In this document: in pieces, positions 26,873-39,245 of the stretch
Layout of the letters: every line of letters starts with the position of its first letter
Position numbering within the stretch: the stretch's first letter is position 1
Source of the DNA: Sneathiella aquimaris
GTDB taxonomy: Bacteria; Pseudomonadota; Alphaproteobacteria; Sneathiellales; Sneathiellaceae
Assembly (NCBI RefSeq): GCF_026409565.1
Contig: NZ_CP112881.1
Span: 2,217,501 to 2,281,500, forward strand
Direction of reading: 5' to 3'
DNA length: 64,000 nucleotides
Notes under the pieces: generated by a model
What the model saw: the letters and a program-made list of their open reading frames with translations, nothing else
Database searches by the model: none
What the model was told of the DNA's origin: nothing
Made by a program: the position numbers and the translations under genes

Positions 26873-28384
26873 CTATTTAGCCGCTTGAACGGCTGTTTTG
26901 GCGGCATCTAGCGCCAGTTGATGCTGTTCCATGAGGTTCGTCACAGAAGCATGCATGATATTAAGAAACGGTTCCGGGTAAACGCCGATCCACATTGCGA
27001 CAACAATCAAGGGCGCGAAAATCAGAAGTTCGCGTTTATTGACGTCCAGAATGTTTTTCAGGTCTTCTTTAACCAACTCACCAAAAACAACCCGGCGATA
27101 CAGGTACAGACTATAAGCGGCCCCCAGAATTACACCGGTGGTCGCGAAGAAAGCCGTCCATGTGCTGACTTGATAGGTTCCAACCAGAATAAGGAACTCG
27201 CCAACGAAGCCACTTGTTCCGGGAAGACCAATCGTCGCCATCGTAAAGATCATGAAGATTACAGCGTATTTCGGCATCCGATGAACCAGTCCGCCATAGC
27301 GAGAGATTTCACGAGTATGAATACGATCGTAGATCACACCCACACATAGGAACAAAGCGCCGGAGACAATACCGTGACTGATCATTTGCAGTATGCCGCC
27401 TTCAAGCCCCTGTTGGGTGAAAGTGAAAATACCGATTGTGATGAACCCCATATGCGCGACAGAGGAATAAGCAATCAGCTTCTTCATGTCTTTCTGCACC
27501 AAGGCCACCAGGGATGTGTAAATGATGGCCACCACACTCAGGGCGAAGACCATCGGTGCAAAGTAATCTGATGCTTCTGGGAACATCGGGATTGAGAACC
27601 GTAGGAAGCCGTACCCACCCATTTTCAGCAAAACACCTGCCAGGATCACAGAACCGGCCGTTGGGGCCTGAACGTGCGCATCGGGCAACCATGTATGAAC
27701 TGGCCACATCGGCACTTTCACAGCAAAGGATGCGAAGAATGCAAGCCACAACCAAGTCTGCAATTCACTGGCAAACTGAGTTTCCATCAGGACCTGAATA
27801 TCCGTTGTACCAGCGATCTGATACATGGCGATCATCGCTGCCAGCATCAAAACCGACCCGACCAACGTGTACAGGAAGAATTTGAAACTTGCATAAACCC
27901 GGTTCGCACCGCCCCAGATACCAATGATCAGGAACATAGGGATCAAACCGGCTTCAAAGAACAGATAGAACAGCACCATATCCAACGCACAGAACACACC
28001 GATCATCAGTGTTTCCATGATCAGAAACGCAATCATATATTCGCGAACCCGAACCGTAATGGCATCCCAACTGGCGAGAATACAAAGGGGCATCAGGAAG
28101 GTTGTCAGGATGATGAACAGCATCGAAATACCGTCAACGCCCATCCTATACCGAATGGTTTCACCGAGCCAAGCCGCATCTTCTACGAGCTGGAAGCCCG
28201 CTTGAGAGGGGTCAAAGTAAACCCAGATCAAAAGAGAAACAGCGAAAGTCGCAACGGTTGTCCAAAGGGCAACATGCCGCGCATTCCGGTTGGCATCTTC
28301 TTTTTTACCGCCGGTAAGCAGGATCATTAACGCCCCTGCTAACGGAAAGAAGGTCACAAATGAGAGTATATTCCAATCAGCCAT
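26873..28384 (-). CDS. nuoM: NADH-quinone oxidoreductase subunit M
   Basis: Second antiporter-like proton-pumping subunit, 503 residues and about 14 helices. [20 protein letters not shown] carries the essential Glu, [18 protein letters not shown] the conserved loop, and [14 protein letters not shown] the discontinuous helix with Lys. It lies 3 bp after nuoL and 7 bp before nuoN. Confidence 0.96.
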   Translation of the reverse strand: MADWNILSFVTFFPLAGALMILLTGGKKEDANRNARHVALWTTVATFAVSLLIWVYFDPSQAGFQLVEDAAWLGETIRYRMGVDGISMLFIILTTFLMPLCILASWDAITVRVREYMIAFLIMETLMIGVFCALDMVLFYLFFEAGLIPMFLIIGIWGGANRVYASFKFFLYTLVGSVLMLAAMIAMYQIAGTTDIQVLMETQFASELQTWLWLAFFASFAVKVPMWPVHTWLPDAHVQAPTAGSVILAGVLLKMGGYGFLRFSIPMFPEASDYFAPMVFALSVVAIIYTSLVALVQKDMKKLIAYSSVAHMGFITIGIFTFTQQGLEGGILQMISHGIVSGALFLCVGVIYDRIHTREISRYGGLVHRMPKYAVIFMIFTMATIGLPGTSGFVGEFLILVGTYQVSTWTAFFATTGVILGAAYSLYLYRRVVFGELVKEDLKNILDVNKRELLIFAPLIVVAMWIGVYPEPFLNIMHASVTNLMEQHQLALDAAKTAVQAAK

Positions 28385-28387
28385 GAC

Positions 28388-30322
28388 TTAGTGTCCACCT
28401 GCGAGGAAAAAGAAGGAAACGAACGCTGCAACACCGATCAGCATTGCAAATGCATAATGGTAAACATATCCGCTTTGAAGAACCGATGCCCGCTTGGCAA
28501 GGTCAACGACACGGGCCGCAACACCATTGGGTCCCAGTCCGTCGATAATTTTGCCATCACCGAAGGTCCAGAATTTATTGCCAAGCCAACGGGCGGTTTT
28601 GACAAACAAGACATCATAAAGTTCATCAAAATACCATTTGTTGAGCAGGAACTGGTACAGGGCAGAATGGGTTTTTGCCAATTGAACGGGAATGTCTGTA
28701 CGGCGAATATACATATTGAACGCCACCAGCAAGCCAAGGAAGCCTGCGATAATCGGCAGAGCAATCACCCAGGTTGGAGGATGATGGAAGTCCGCCATTA
28801 CAGTATTGGCTTCTGCGATAAAGATCGCATCTCCCCAGAATTCCTTATATCCGTCGCCAACCATCGGGCCATAGAAGAAGAAACCTGCAAACAAAGCGCC
28901 AATTGCCAACACATAGAGCGGGAACAGCATGACAAACGGGCTTTCATGCACATGTGACATAACTTCTTTATCAGCCCGTGGTTCACCATGGAATGTAAGA
29001 AACGCCAGACGCCAGGAATAGAAAGCTGTCAAAACCGCGGCAGCCACACCACACCAGAAAGCATATTCACCAACACCTGTTCCAGCAGCATATGCGGCCT
29101 CAATGACAGCATCTTTGGAATAGAAACCAGACAGGAACGGAAAGCCGGTCAAAGCCAGAGTACCGATAAGCATCATGGCATAGGTGATCTTGATGTGTTT
29201 TCCAAGGCCGCCCATTTTCCGCATATCCTGTTCATCAGACACGGCATGAATAACCGAACCGGACCCCAAGAACAGCAACGCTTTAAAGAAAGCGTGGGTG
29301 AACAGATGGAAAATCGCAATCGGATAAGCACCAACGCCAATGGCAAAGAACATATAGCCAAGCTGTGAACAGGTTGAATAGGCGATCACCCGTTTAATGT
29401 CATTTTGAACCAGACCAACGGTTGCTGCAAACAACGCTGTCGACGCACCGACAACCGTTACAACCTCCAGAGCGATTGGCGCAAATTCAAAGATCGGCGA
29501 GCAACGCGCAACCATGAAGACACCCGCCGTCACCATCGTCGCCGCATGGATCAGCGCAGACACAGGGGTCGGGCCTTCCATCGCGTCTGGCAACCAGGTG
29601 TGCAGACCAAGCTGGGCTGATTTACCCATTGCACCCAGGAATAACAGCAAACAGATTGTCGTCAGAACATCAACGTCATAGCCAAGGAAACCAAAGGTTT
29701 GGCCAACCATATCCGGCGCTGCCGCAAATACAGTATCGAAACTGATGGATCCGAAAGCCAGATAAATGCCCATGATACCAAGGGCGAAGCCGAAGTCACC
29801 AACACGGTTCACAACAAACGCCTTGATAGAGGCCGCGTTGGCTGAAGGTTTTTTATACCAGAAACCGATCAGCAGATAACTTGCCAAGCCAACGCCTTCC
29901 CAGCCGAAATACATCTGCAGGAAGTTGTCAGAGGTGACCAGCATCAACATGGCAAACGTAAACAGTGACAAATACGCCATGAAACGTTGTCTGTGCGGAT
30001 CGTGGCTCATATAGCCCACGGAATAAATGTGAACCAGAGCGGAAACCGTATTAACAACAACCAGCATCACTGCTGTCAGGCTGTCAATACGCAGGACCCA
30101 GGACACATCGAACGTACCCGAAGAAATCCATGTAAAGAGCTGAACCGTCTGCGGATCACTACCAAAAGCCACCTGTATAAGGGCGACCCAAGACAGGATG
30201 GCACTGATGGCAACAGCACCGCAGGTAACGATCTGACTTCCCTTTACGCCAATCTGACGGCCAAAAAAGCCTGCCAGCATTGCTGCGATCAGAGGAAGGA
30301 ATACAATGAGGACGTACATCAT
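28388..30322 (-). CDS. nuoL: NADH-quinone oxidoreductase subunit L
   Basis: Largest antiporter-like subunit (644 residues), with 14 core helices plus the long C-terminal lateral helix. Landmarks: YFGWEGVGLASYLLIGFWY, LHTWLPDAMEGPTPVSALIH and KRVIAYSTCSQLGYMFFA. Full length, with no break. It sits between nuoK and nuoM with short spacers. Confidence 0.96.
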   Translation of the reverse strand: MMYVLIVFLPLIAAMLAGFFGRQIGVKGSQIVTCGAVAISAILSWVALIQVAFGSDPQTVQLFTWISSGTFDVSWVLRIDSLTAVMLVVVNTVSALVHIYSVGYMSHDPHRQRFMAYLSLFTFAMLMLVTSDNFLQMYFGWEGVGLASYLLIGFWYKKPSANAASIKAFVVNRVGDFGFALGIMGIYLAFGSISFDTVFAAAPDMVGQTFGFLGYDVDVLTTICLLLFLGAMGKSAQLGLHTWLPDAMEGPTPVSALIHAATMVTAGVFMVARCSPIFEFAPIALEVVTVVGASTALFAATVGLVQNDIKRVIAYSTCSQLGYMFFAIGVGAYPIAIFHLFTHAFFKALLFLGSGSVIHAVSDEQDMRKMGGLGKHIKITYAMMLIGTLALTGFPFLSGFYSKDAVIEAAYAAGTGVGEYAFWCGVAAAVLTAFYSWRLAFLTFHGEPRADKEVMSHVHESPFVMLFPLYVLAIGALFAGFFFYGPMVGDGYKEFWGDAIFIAEANTVMADFHHPPTWVIALPIIAGFLGLLVAFNMYIRRTDIPVQLAKTHSALYQFLLNKWYFDELYDVLFVKTARWLGNKFWTFGDGKIIDGLGPNGVAARVVDLAKRASVLQSGYVYHYAFAMLIGVAAFVSFFFLAGGH

Positions 30323-30333
30323 TTTCTCTAGCC

Positions 30334-30642
30334 TTAGCCTTTCATGTGATGGATGTCCTCAACCGCAATCGATCCACGGTTTCGGAAGTAAACAACGAGA
30401 ATGGCAAGACCGATCGCAGCCTCACCCGCCGCGACAGTCAGGATAAAGAGGGTAAATACCTGCCCCACCATATCGCCAAGGAAAGAAGAAAACGCAACCA
30501 GATTGATATTCACCGCGAGGAGCATCAACTCCACAGACATCAGAATAACAATCACGTTCTTTTTATTCAGGAAGATCCCGAAGATACCAAGTGTAAGCAA
30601 TATCGCTGACACAGTAAGGTAATGGGCAAGTCCGATTTCCAT
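30334..30642 (-). CDS. nuoK: NADH-quinone oxidoreductase subunit K
   Basis: Three-helix membrane subunit of 102 residues that carries the conserved membrane Glu in [18 protein letters not shown] and a second in [13 protein letters not shown]. It matches the family in length and lies between nuoJ and nuoL. Confidence 0.96.
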   Translation of the reverse strand: MEIGLAHYLTVSAILLTLGIFGIFLNKKNVIVILMSVELMLLAVNINLVAFSSFLGDMVGQVFTLFILTVAAGEAAIGLAILVVYFRNRGSIAVEDIHHMKG

Positions 30643-30651
30643 CTCGCTCTC

Positions 30652-31266
30652 CTAAATGCCTTGGCCGGGTTCGACTTTACGAACCGCCATTGACTCTTCT
30701 GGACGACGATAAACCTGATCGGCAATCACCTGTTTCTTAACACCTTCACGTTGACGGTGTGTCAAAACGATCGCCCCGATCATTGCAACAAGCAGGATCA
30801 TGCCCGCAGCCTGAAACAGGTAGGCATAATCTGTATAGAGCAGCGACCCCAATTGCTCGGTATTGGTAAGGTTGCTATCCGCTGTCACCTTCGCTGTCGC
30901 AAGCTCGATGGCTTCGGGCGACAGTGACCAGCTACCAACAACCAGAAGCAGCTCTACAAGCAGAATAAGCCCGATCAATGCGCCGATTGGAAGATACTGA
31001 AGGAAGCCCTGCCGAAGTTCAGAGAAGTTGATATCCAACATCATCACAACAAACAGGAACAGGACAGCAACGGCACCGACATAGACAACCACAAGGATCA
31101 TCGCCAGGAATTCCGCGCCAAGCAGAACAAACAGACCTGCTGAATTAAAGAAAGCCAAGATCAGAAACAGTACCGAATGGACCGGATTTTTTGACGCAAT
31201 CACCATGAAGGCGGCGGCAACTGTCAATATGGCAAAAAGATAGAAAGCAAGAGTAGCGATTATCAT
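30652..31266 (-). CDS. nuoJ: NADH-quinone oxidoreductase subunit J
   Basis: Five-helix membrane subunit (204 residues). The conserved third-helix stretch LVVVYVGAVAVLFLFVVMML includes the pi-bulge region that couples quinone reduction to pumping. The C-terminal HRQREGVKKQ is typical. It lies 65 bp after nuoI. Confidence 0.96.
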   Translation of the reverse strand: MIIATLAFYLFAILTVAAAFMVIASKNPVHSVLFLILAFFNSAGLFVLLGAEFLAMILVVVYVGAVAVLFLFVVMMLDINFSELRQGFLQYLPIGALIGLILLVELLLVVGSWSLSPEAIELATAKVTADSNLTNTEQLGSLLYTDYAYLFQAAGMILLVAMIGAIVLTHRQREGVKKQVIADQVYRRPEESMAVRKVEPGQGI

Positions 31267-31331
31267 TACTTTCCCCCCCCTGTTGATGAAGTCAACATTT
31301 TGATCACTGGAGACACAGCGTTCATCCTACC

Positions 31332-31820
31332 TTATCTGTATGGTGTGTCGGCGTTCAGGTTTTGAGCGAGCTCTTGCTCCCACCGATCACCGTTGGCAAG
31401 TAGTTTTGCCTTGTCATAGAAAAGTTCTTCGCGTGTTTCAGTCGCAAACTCGAAATTTGGGCCTTCCACAATGGCATCCACCGGACAGGCTTCCTGACAG
31501 AAGCCGCAATAAATGCACTTTGTCATATCAATGTCATACCGTGTCGTCCGGCGGCTACCGTCTTCACGAGGTTCGGCATCAATGGTAATCGCCAGTGCAG
31601 GACAGGCCGCTTCGCACAGTTTACAGGCGATGCAACGCTCTTCCCCATTGGCGTAACGGCGCAACGCATGCTCGCCCCGGAAACGCGGACTCAATGGCCC
31701 TTTTTCATAGGGGTAATTGATGGTCGCTTTTGTCCGAAACATATACCGAAACGTCATGGCAAACCCGGAGACAATTTCCCCAAGAAGCAGACTACGTGCC
31801 TGTTTATCTATAAAGCCCAT
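31332..31820 (-). CDS. nuoI: NADH-quinone oxidoreductase subunit I
   Basis: Peripheral-arm ferredoxin-like subunit with two 4Fe-4S clusters (N6a and N6b), 162 residues. The cysteine motifs [12 protein letters not shown] and [12 protein letters not shown] are intact. The N-terminal amphipathic helix anchors it near NuoH, whose gene precedes it by 18 bp. Confidence 0.97.
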   Translation of the reverse strand: MGFIDKQARSLLLGEIVSGFAMTFRYMFRTKATINYPYEKGPLSPRFRGEHALRRYANGEERCIACKLCEAACPALAITIDAEPREDGSRRTTRYDIDMTKCIYCGFCQEACPVDAIVEGPNFEFATETREELFYDKAKLLANGDRWEQELAQNLNADTPYR

Positions 31821-31838
31821 TATGACAAGCCTTTACCG

Positions 31839-32927
31839 TTAAATTTTCTTTTCCAGCGTCTGCTCAATAACAACAGACACCTTCTCATTCATTCTATCAC
31901 TGTCCTTTGGCGCTTTATCAAACGCCACGAGGAAACCTGCTGTCGCAACAACCCAGAACAGGGACAGGGGGAGGAATACTTTCCAACCCAAACGCATCAA
32001 CTGGTCATATCTGTAACGGGGCAGCGCAGCCCGCGCCCAGATAAAGACAAACAACAGGAACGCAACTTTCAGACCGAACCAGACAACGCCTGGAATCCAA
32101 TTGAACGGCGCAATATCCACGATCGGCAACCAACCGCCCATGAACAGGACAACACAGATACCGCACATCAGGATCATGTTCACATATTCGCCAAGGAAGA
32201 ACAGTGCGAACGCCATGGACGAGTATTCTGTTTGATACCCTGCCACCAATTCTGCTTCCGCTTCAGGAAGGTCAAATGGGTGCCGGTTTGTTTCTGCCAG
32301 AATTGAAATGAAAAACACGATGAACATTGGGAACAGGGGTACAAAGAACCAACTGAACAGTCCAAAATCACCCTTCTGAGCCAAGACAATGTCCGTAAGG
32401 TTCAACGAGCCCACACATAGCAACACGGTAACAATGACAAAACCAATGGAGACTTCGTACGATACCATCTGAGCCGCAGAGCGCAGAGCACCAAGGAAAG
32501 GATACCGAGAGTTTGACGCCCAACCAGAAATGATAATGCCATACACACCAAGAGAGGAAATCGCAAACAGATACAGAACGCCCACATTGATGTCAGACAG
32601 AACCATGCCTTCATCAAACGGGATAACCGCCCATGCAATCAGTGACAGGAAGAACGTAATCATCGGAGCCATCAGGAACAAAACCTTGTTCGCGCCGGAT
32701 GGAATGACAGTTTCCTTGAAGAAAAGTTTGGCACCGTCGGCAAAAGGCTGCAACAGACCAAAAAGACCAACAACGTTCGGTCCGCGGCGCAATTGCATGC
32801 CCGCCATGACTTTCCGTTCGTACAGGGTCAAATAAGCCATCGCAACCAGCATAGGCACAACAATCAGCAGGATCTTACCGATGATAATCAATGTCGGTAA
32901 AAGATATGTATCCCAGAACTCAACCAT
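31839..32927 (-). CDS. nuoH: NADH-quinone oxidoreductase subunit H
   Basis: Membrane subunit forming the quinone-access channel with NuoB and NuoD. I start it at ATG 32927 ([14 protein letters not shown]), preceded by GAGGGG and overlapping the nuoG stop by 8 bp; a start at 32969 would add 14 residues that are only nuoG in another frame. This gives 362 residues and eight helices, with [20 protein letters not shown] and the quinone loop [19 protein letters not shown]. Confidence 0.96.
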   Translation of the reverse strand: MVEFWDTYLLPTLIIIGKILLIVVPMLVAMAYLTLYERKVMAGMQLRRGPNVVGLFGLLQPFADGAKLFFKETVIPSGANKVLFLMAPMITFFLSLIAWAVIPFDEGMVLSDINVGVLYLFAISSLGVYGIIISGWASNSRYPFLGALRSAAQMVSYEVSIGFVIVTVLLCVGSLNLTDIVLAQKGDFGLFSWFFVPLFPMFIVFFISILAETNRHPFDLPEAEAELVAGYQTEYSSMAFALFFLGEYVNMILMCGICVVLFMGGWLPIVDIAPFNWIPGVVWFGLKVAFLLFVFIWARAALPRYRYDQLMRLGWKVFLPLSLFWVVATAGFLVAFDKAPKDSDRMNEKVSVVIEQTLEKKI

Positions 32928-34983
32928 TGGTGCCGGTCCCCTCTTCGCTGTCCGCTGCAAAAGCAGCACTACATTCGGCCATGATACCGCTGGCCCGTGA
33001 AATGGAATTGGTCAGGTAGTTGTCTTTAACTGGATTGACAAACGGTGCATCATCCACGTTACCGGCTTTACCAAAATCACCCCATTCCGCTGAAGTAATT
33101 TCGTCAATCTGCGCAAAATGAGGAGCCGCTTCCACCATCTTACCCCGCAATTCAGCAAGGGAATTGTAGGGAAGTGTTTTGCCAGCTTCTTCAGACAACG
33201 CCCGAAGGATCGTCCAATCTTCCCGCGCATCGCCAGGAGGGTAAACCGCCCGGTTGCCAAGTTGCGGCCGACCTTCTGTATTAACCCAAAGGGCATCTTT
33301 TTCAGTATAGGCAGCGCCAGGCAGGATCACGTCAGCCACATGAGCACCCGCATCACCGTGGCTACCCTGATATATCACGAAGGCTTTTTCCAGTTTCGAC
33401 GTTTCAATTTCGTCTGCACCCAGCAGGTAAACAACGTCGAGGTCCCCGCTCGCTGCTGCCTCCAGCATTTCGGCCACTGATTTACCGCCTTCACCCGGTG
33501 TTAATCCAAGATCAAGACCTGCAACACGGGCTGCGGCTGTATGAAGAACGTTAAATCCGTTCCAATCATCAGAAATGAGACCGAAATCATCCGCAACCTT
33601 TTTAGCCAATGCCAAAACCGCTGCGCCGTCTGCTCTGTTCAGTGCGCCCTGACCCAAGATAATCATTGGCCGCTCGGCTTTTTTCAGAACCTCTGAAAAG
33701 GAATGTTTGCCATCGGCAACTTCCTGCAACGTAGACGCACCGGCTCCCAGATACTCGTGATTGTACGTGAGGTCGACCTGCTCGCCGATCAATGCGATGG
33801 GGAAGTTCCCTTTTTTCCAACGTTTGCGGATGCGGGCATTCAGAAGTGCCGCTTCAACCCGTGGGTTTGAGCCGACGATCAACAGAGCATCTGCCTCTTC
33901 AATTCCGGCAATTGTTGTATTGAAAAGATAAGAGGCCCGGTTTGACGGATCCAGAGCAGCACCATCCTGACGACAGTCAATATTTTTGACATCAAAGGCA
34001 TCCATCAGATCTTTAAGCGCCTTCATGCTTTCTGCGCAAGCCAGATCTCCCGCAATGGCACCGACTTTTGACGCCTCTGTCGCATTCAGCTTCTCAGCAA
34101 CGACGGACAATGCCTCGGACCAGCCAACAGCCTGCAATTTACCTTCTTTGCGGACATATGGTGTATCAAGACGCTGACGTTTCAAACCGTCATATGAAAA
34201 ACGGGACCGGTCAGACAGCCATTCTTCGTTCACATCTTCGTTCAGACGCGGAAGAACTCGCATTACTTCCTGACCTTTGGAGTCAATCCGGATATTGGCA
34301 CCGACGGCATCGAGAACGTCAATGCTTTCCGTTTTGCGAAGTTCCCAAGGCCGGGCGGTAAACGCATAGGGTTTCGACGTCAGCGCACCGACGGGGCAAA
34401 GATCGATGATGTTCCCGGACAGTTCTGAATTCAAAGCCTGTTCAAGATACGTAACAATTTCAGTATTTTCACCGCGGTTCAGAGCGCCCAGATCATCGAC
34501 ACCGGCAACTTCCGTTGCAAAACGAACGCAACGCGTACAGTGAATACAGCGGGTCATGGTGGTTTTCACCAATGGCCCCATATTCTTTTCTTTAACAGCG
34601 CGTTTATGTTCCAGATACCGGCTGTTGCCTGAACCATACGCCATGGACTGATCCTGAAGATCACATTCACCACCCTGATCACAAATCGGGCAATCCAGCG
34701 GGTGATTGATCAGCAAGAATTCCATCGCGCCTTCGCGACCGTTCTTTACCTTTTCTGTGTTGGTGTGAATAACCATACCATCGCCGGCAGGCATCGCACA
34801 GGAAGCCACCAGTTTCGGGGCTTTCTCCATTTCGACAAGGCACATGCGGCAGTTACCGGCAATCGATAACCGCTCGTGATAACAGAAGCGGGGGATTTCT
34901 GCGCCTGCTTCTTCGCAAGCCTGCAGAATTGTCGCTCCGTTCTCGACTGTGACTTCTACACCATCAACTGTAAGTGTCGGCAT
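32920..34983 (-). CDS. nuoG: NADH-quinone oxidoreductase subunit G
   Basis: Largest peripheral subunit (687 residues). The N-terminal ferredoxin domain holds one 2Fe-2S ([16 protein letters not shown]) and 4Fe-4S clusters ([18 protein letters not shown] and [16 protein letters not shown]), followed by an inactive molybdopterin-oxidoreductase-like domain. The ATG at 34983 has AAGGAG seven bases upstream; an in-frame ATG at 35094 would read back into nuoF. It overlaps nuoH by 8 bp. Confidence 0.96.
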   Translation of the reverse strand: MPTLTVDGVEVTVENGATILQACEEAGAEIPRFCYHERLSIAGNCRMCLVEMEKAPKLVASCAMPAGDGMVIHTNTEKVKNGREGAMEFLLINHPLDCPICDQGGECDLQDQSMAYGSGNSRYLEHKRAVKEKNMGPLVKTTMTRCIHCTRCVRFATEVAGVDDLGALNRGENTEIVTYLEQALNSELSGNIIDLCPVGALTSKPYAFTARPWELRKTESIDVLDAVGANIRIDSKGQEVMRVLPRLNEDVNEEWLSDRSRFSYDGLKRQRLDTPYVRKEGKLQAVGWSEALSVVAEKLNATEASKVGAIAGDLACAESMKALKDLMDAFDVKNIDCRQDGAALDPSNRASYLFNTTIAGIEEADALLIVGSNPRVEAALLNARIRKRWKKGNFPIALIGEQVDLTYNHEYLGAGASTLQEVADGKHSFSEVLKKAERPMIILGQGALNRADGAAVLALAKKVADDFGLISDDWNGFNVLHTAAARVAGLDLGLTPGEGGKSVAEMLEAAASGDLDVVYLLGADEIETSKLEKAFVIYQGSHGDAGAHVADVILPGAAYTEKDALWVNTEGRPQLGNRAVYPPGDAREDWTILRALSEEAGKTLPYNSLAELRGKMVEAAPHFAQIDEITSAEWGDFGKAGNVDDAPFVNPVKDNYLTNSISRASGIMAECSAAFAADSEEGTGTNG

Positions 34984-35009
34984 GTTTCGCTCCTTAAGTA
35001 GCGTGCCAA

Positions 35010-36290
35010 TCAGGCCGCTTTCACGGCTTTCTTGTTTTTGATTCGCTCTTCCACCAAGGGGCGGAAATGACGGATCAGACCCTGAATTGGCCATGCAGCC
35101 GCGTCACCAAGGGCGCAGATTGTATGACCTTCAATACGTTTCGAAACGTCGATCAACATATCGATTTCTTCAATTTCCGCATCGCCTGACACAAGCCGCT
35201 GCATCATGCGCCACATCCAGCCGGTTCCTTCCCGGCACGGTGTGCACTGGCCACAGCTTTCATGCTTGTAGAAATGCGACAGGCGTTCGATTGCCTGAAT
35301 AACGTCCGTAGATTTATCCATCACAATAACGGCTGCGGTTCCAAGACCACTTTGCACTTCGCGCAGGCTATCAAAGTCCATCAGCACATCATCGCAGATG
35401 CTTTTAGGCAGAAGAGGAACGGAAGAGCCGCCCGGAATGATTGCCAGCAGATTATCCCATCCACCGCGCACACCACCGGCATGCTTTTCAATCAATTCAC
35501 GCAGCGGAATACCCATCTCTTCTTCAACATTACAAGGGGTGTTCACATGCCCGGAAATACAAAACAGTTTTGTTCCAGTGTTATTCGGGCGGCCAAGACC
35601 GGCAAACCAGTCAGCACCGCGACGCAGAATTTCAGGACCAACGGCAATGCTTTCCACATTATTCACAGTGGATGGGCAACCCCAGGCACCAACATTCGCT
35701 GGAAAAGGAGGTTTCAAGCGTGGCTGGCCTTTATTGCCTTCAAGGCTTTCAATCAGGGCTGTTTCTTCGCCGCAGATATACGCACCGGCTCCGCGATGAA
35801 CATAAATGTCGAAATCGTATCCGCTGCCGCAGGCGTTTTTACCGATCAGGCCGTCTGCATAGGCTTCCTGAATGGCTTCGTTCAGATGAATGGCTTCATT
35901 GACGAACTCGCCCCGAATATAGATGTAGGCGGCCACTGCCCGCATGGAGAAACCAGCGACCAGACACCCTTCAAGCAACCGATGCGGATCAAAACGCATA
36001 ATTTCCCGATCCTTACAGGTACCAGGTTCAGATTCGTCCGCATTAACGATCAGATAATTCGGACGACCATCTGATTCCTTGGGCATGAAAGACCATTTCA
36101 GGCCGGTCGGGAAACCCGCACCACCGCGGCCCCGAAGACCACTGGCTTTCACCTGTTCAATGATTTCGTCCTGCCCCATTTCCATGAGTTTTTTAGTATT
36201 GTCCCAAACACCTCTGGCTTTAGCCCCGGCCAAACGCCAGTCCTGCTGTCCATAAAGGTTGGTAAAAATACGATCCTGGTCTTTAAGCAT
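35010..36290 (-). CDS. nuoF: NADH-quinone oxidoreductase subunit F
   Basis: NADH- and FMN-binding subunit, 426 residues. [18 protein letters not shown] forms the FMN/NADH pocket, [14 protein letters not shown] the second binding segment, and [17 protein letters not shown] holds the N3 4Fe-4S cysteines. It shares one base with the end of nuoE. Confidence 0.97.
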   Translation of the reverse strand: MLKDQDRIFTNLYGQQDWRLAGAKARGVWDNTKKLMEMGQDEIIEQVKASGLRGRGGAGFPTGLKWSFMPKESDGRPNYLIVNADESEPGTCKDREIMRFDPHRLLEGCLVAGFSMRAVAAYIYIRGEFVNEAIHLNEAIQEAYADGLIGKNACGSGYDFDIYVHRGAGAYICGEETALIESLEGNKGQPRLKPPFPANVGAWGCPSTVNNVESIAVGPEILRRGADWFAGLGRPNNTGTKLFCISGHVNTPCNVEEEMGIPLRELIEKHAGGVRGGWDNLLAIIPGGSSVPLLPKSICDDVLMDFDSLREVQSGLGTAAVIVMDKSTDVIQAIERLSHFYKHESCGQCTPCREGTGWMWRMMQRLVSGDAEIEEIDMLIDVSKRIEGHTICALGDAAAWPIQGLIRHFRPLVEERIKNKKAVKAA

Positions 36291-36892
36291 CAGGCATCTC
36301 CCGCTTTTTCAAGCAACGTCGTTGGACCGCCCACTGGTGCAGAATTGATCCGATCAATCTGCGGTCCGTGATCCGGCACGTCGCCTTTAGCAAGTTTATC
36401 AAGCAGAGTTTCGAAATTCTCGGCGTTCAAATCTTCGTAGAAGTCATCGTTTACCTGAATGACCGGCGCATTTACACATGCCCCCAGACATTCCACTTCC
36501 AGAAGCGTGAATTTTCCGTCTTCTGTCGTTTCTCCGTTTCCAATACCAAGCTTGTCTTTACAAACCTTCTCAAGATTATCGGACCCGCGAAGCCAGCATG
36601 GGGTTGTCCGGCAAAGCTGCAGGAAGAACTTACCAACAGGTTTCAGGTTATACATGGTGTAGAAGGACGCAACCTCCAGAACACGCATATATGGAACATC
36701 CAGATACTGACCGACATACTCGATCGCTTCTTTTGACAGCCAATTTTCGTTTTGACGTTGCGCCAGATCCAAAAGCGGCATGACAGCACTTTGCTGCCGA
36801 CCTTCCGGATATTTTGCGATAAAGACATTGGCCTTTTCAATATTCTCTGGCGTAAACTCAAACGCCTTGCCAGTTTTAATGACCTGACTCAT
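36290..36892 (-). CDS. nuoE: NADH-quinone oxidoreductase subunit E
   Basis: Thioredoxin-fold 2Fe-2S subunit (N1a cluster), 200 residues. The cluster cysteines are in [12 protein letters not shown] and [10 protein letters not shown]. The C-terminal 35 residues ([16 protein letters not shown]) extend beyond E. coli NuoE, as in other alphaproteobacteria. It overlaps nuoD by four bases. Confidence 0.96.
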   Translation of the reverse strand: MSQVIKTGKAFEFTPENIEKANVFIAKYPEGRQQSAVMPLLDLAQRQNENWLSKEAIEYVGQYLDVPYMRVLEVASFYTMYNLKPVGKFFLQLCRTTPCWLRGSDNLEKVCKDKLGIGNGETTEDGKFTLLEVECLGACVNAPVIQVNDDFYEDLNAENFETLLDKLAKGDVPDHGPQIDRINSAPVGGPTTLLEKAGDA

Positions 36893-38067
36893 CGATCCAC
36901 CTCGCCAAATACAATATCCAAACTACCCAGAATAGCTGATGCGTCAGCCAGCATATGCCCCCGTGTGAGGAAGTCCATGCCCTGCAGATGGGCAAATCCT
37001 GGCGCCCTCACCTTGCAGCGATAAGGCTTGCTGCTGCCATCTGCGACCAGATACACGCCAAGCTCGCCTTTCGGCGCCTCAATGGCCGTGTAAGTCTCTC
37101 CAGCAGGCACCCGAACACCTTCGGTATAATGCTTAAAGTGATTGATCAAAGCTTCCATGGAGGTCTTCATATCGGACCGCCGCGGAGGAGCAATCTTCGG
37201 ATCTTCGCTCAAAACAGGTCCTTCAGGCATTTTATCCAGACACTGTTCCATAATTTTCAAAGACTGACGCATCTCTTCCAGACGCATCAGGTACCGGTCA
37301 TAACAGTCACCGTTCAGCCCCACCGGAATATCAAAGTCCAATTCACCGTATACATCATACGGTGTCGCCTTACGAATATCCCAAGCCAGACCTGTTGACC
37401 GCAGCATGACGCCTGAGAAGCCCCAAGCCATAGCTTCTTCCTGGCTAACTACGCCAATATCAACATTCCGCTGCTTGAAAATCCGGTTTTCAGTCAGCAG
37501 TGTTTCAATATCGTTCAAAACCTTTGGAAAGCCTTCGATAAAGGTACGAATATCGTCGTCAAGACCTGCAGGCATGTCCTGATGAACGCCGCCAATCCGG
37601 AAATAGGCGCCATGCATCCGGGCACCGCAAACACGCTCGTAGAATTCCATCAGCGTTTCACGCTCAACAAACCCCCACAGCATCGGGGTTGTTGCCCCAA
37701 CGTCCATGGCCTGTGCGCAAACATTCATCAAGTGATTCATCAAGCGAGAAATTTCCGCATACAGAACACGAATGAACTGGCCCCGGCGAGGCACATCACA
37801 TCCGAGCAACCGCTCGGCGGCCAAAACAAAAACATGCTCCTGCGCCATCGGTGCGGAATAATCCAGCCGATCAAAATACGGCATGGCCTGCATGTAGGTT
37901 TTGTTTTCGATTAGTTTTTCGGTGCCGCGATGCAGAAGACCGATATGCGGGTCAACCCGCTCAACGATCTCGCCATCCAGTTCCAGAACCATCCGCAAAA
38001 CACCATGGGCGGCTGGATGCTGCGGACCAAAGTTCAACGTATAGTTTTTAATCTGTACTTCAGCCAT
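36889..38067 (-). CDS. nuoD: NADH-quinone oxidoreductase subunit D
   Basis: 49-kDa quinone-site subunit (392 residues), derived from the hydrogenase large subunit. The N-terminal [14 protein letters not shown] loop with its quinone-binding His is present, as are [25 protein letters not shown] and the C-terminal DIVFGEVDR. It is separate from nuoC, unlike the fused nuoCD of enterobacteria, and shares a base with nuoC. Confidence 0.97.
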   Translation of the reverse strand: MAEVQIKNYTLNFGPQHPAAHGVLRMVLELDGEIVERVDPHIGLLHRGTEKLIENKTYMQAMPYFDRLDYSAPMAQEHVFVLAAERLLGCDVPRRGQFIRVLYAEISRLMNHLMNVCAQAMDVGATTPMLWGFVERETLMEFYERVCGARMHGAYFRIGGVHQDMPAGLDDDIRTFIEGFPKVLNDIETLLTENRIFKQRNVDIGVVSQEEAMAWGFSGVMLRSTGLAWDIRKATPYDVYGELDFDIPVGLNGDCYDRYLMRLEEMRQSLKIMEQCLDKMPEGPVLSEDPKIAPPRRSDMKTSMEALINHFKHYTEGVRVPAGETYTAIEAPKGELGVYLVADGSSKPYRCKVRAPGFAHLQGMDFLTRGHMLADASAILGSLDIVFGEVDR

Positions 38068-38675
38068 TAGCCCTGCTCCGTCGCTTTTTCATCACCCGGA
38101 AGAACATAATCGGTCCCTTCCCACGGGCTCTGGAAGTCAAATTTACGGAATTCCTGAACCAGGGAGACAGGTTCATAAACAACGCGTTTTTCATCTTCAC
38201 TATACCGCACCTCAACATGGCCGGTGAGCGGGAAATCCTTACGAAGGGGATGGCCTTCAAAACCATAATCCGTCAGCATCCGTCGTAGATCCGGATGGTC
38301 TGAGAACATGATGCCGTACATATCCCATGCTTCACGTTCAAACCAGTTGGCTGTCGGGAAAATCGGAACGACGGTTGGCACAGGCGTGCGCGCGTCCGTT
38401 TGAACTTTCACAGTAATCCGCTGGTTGTTGCTGAGGCTTAACAAATTGTAGACCACATCAAAACGCAGTGGGCGTTCAGGATAGTCGACGCCACAGACAT
38501 CACACAATACCTGAAACTTACATGTCGAATCATCACGAAGGAAAGCCAGCACTTTATCAATCACGTCCGCACGAACTTCAATAAAAAGTTCATTATGAGC
38601 GACGTCAGTCGATATCACCTCGGATGACAATTCACCTGCGATGTGGGCGCCAAGTTCCTTTAAAGCGTTTTCCAT
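38067..38675 (-). CDS. nuoC: NADH-quinone oxidoreductase subunit C
   Basis: 30-kDa peripheral subunit, 202 residues. The family signature [20 protein letters not shown] followed by [20 protein letters not shown] is intact. It binds NuoD and stabilises the quinone module. It lies 21 bp after nuoB. Confidence 0.97.
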   Translation of the reverse strand: MENALKELGAHIAGELSSEVISTDVAHNELFIEVRADVIDKVLAFLRDDSTCKFQVLCDVCGVDYPERPLRFDVVYNLLSLSNNQRITVKVQTDARTPVPTVVPIFPTANWFEREAWDMYGIMFSDHPDLRRMLTDYGFEGHPLRKDFPLTGHVEVRYSEDEKRVVYEPVSLVQEFRKFDFQSPWEGTDYVLPGDEKATEQG

Positions 38676-38696
38676 TTGTTTTCCGATCTTCGCGCT

Positions 38697-39245
38697 TTAT
38701 CTGACGAAAGTACCGGTCCGGCGAATCTTCTTCTGCAATTGGAAGATACCGTAAACCAGGGCTTCTGCTGTTGGAGGACAACCCGGAACATAGACATCAA
38801 CCGGAACAATCCGATCACATCCACGAACCACCGAATAAGAATAGTGATAATAGCCGCCACCATTTGCACAGGATCCCATTGAGATCACATACCGAGGCTC
38901 AGCCATCTGATCGTAAACTTTACGAAGGGCTGGCGCCATTTTATTGGTCAGCGTTCCGGCGACGATCATGACGTCAGCCTGACGCGGTGACCCCCGCGGC
39001 ACAACGCCCAACCGTTCCATATCGTACCGAGGTTGCCATGCATGCATCATTTCAACAGCACAACAGGCCAGACCAAAAGTCATCGGCCAAAGAGATCCGG
39101 TACGGGCCCAATTCACCAATTTGTCAACTTGAGTAACAACATACCCTTTATCGTCAAGCTGGCTGCTCAAATCCCGGAAAAAATCGTCTTGATCATCTCC
39201 TGGGATTGCTGTTGGCATTCCCGTTGTTGAAGGATTTACTCCCAT
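38697..39245 (-). CDS. nuoB: NADH-quinone oxidoreductase subunit B
   Basis: Carries the terminal N2 4Fe-4S cluster next to quinone. The cysteines are in [31 protein letters not shown] and [12 protein letters not shown] prefer ATG 39245, with GGGAG seven bases upstream and a ten-base overlap with nuoA (182 residues). An in-frame ATG at 39266 lacks a ribosome-binding site. Confidence 0.96.
   Translation of the reverse strand: MGVNPSTTGMPTAIPGDDQDDFFRDLSSQLDDKGYVVTQVDKLVNWARTGSLWPMTFGLACCAVEMMHAWQPRYDMERLGVVPRGSPRQADVMIVAGTLTNKMAPALRKVYDQMAEPRYVISMGSCANGGGYYHYSYSVVRGCDRIVPVDVYVPGCPPTAEALVYGIFQLQKKIRRTGTFVR

Noticed and set aside
27674-28330. 218-codon plus-strand frame opposite nuoM
   Set aside because: Antisense of a well-conserved membrane protein gene; the product is unusually rich in His, Gln and Asn, a typical shadow of hydrophobic codons.
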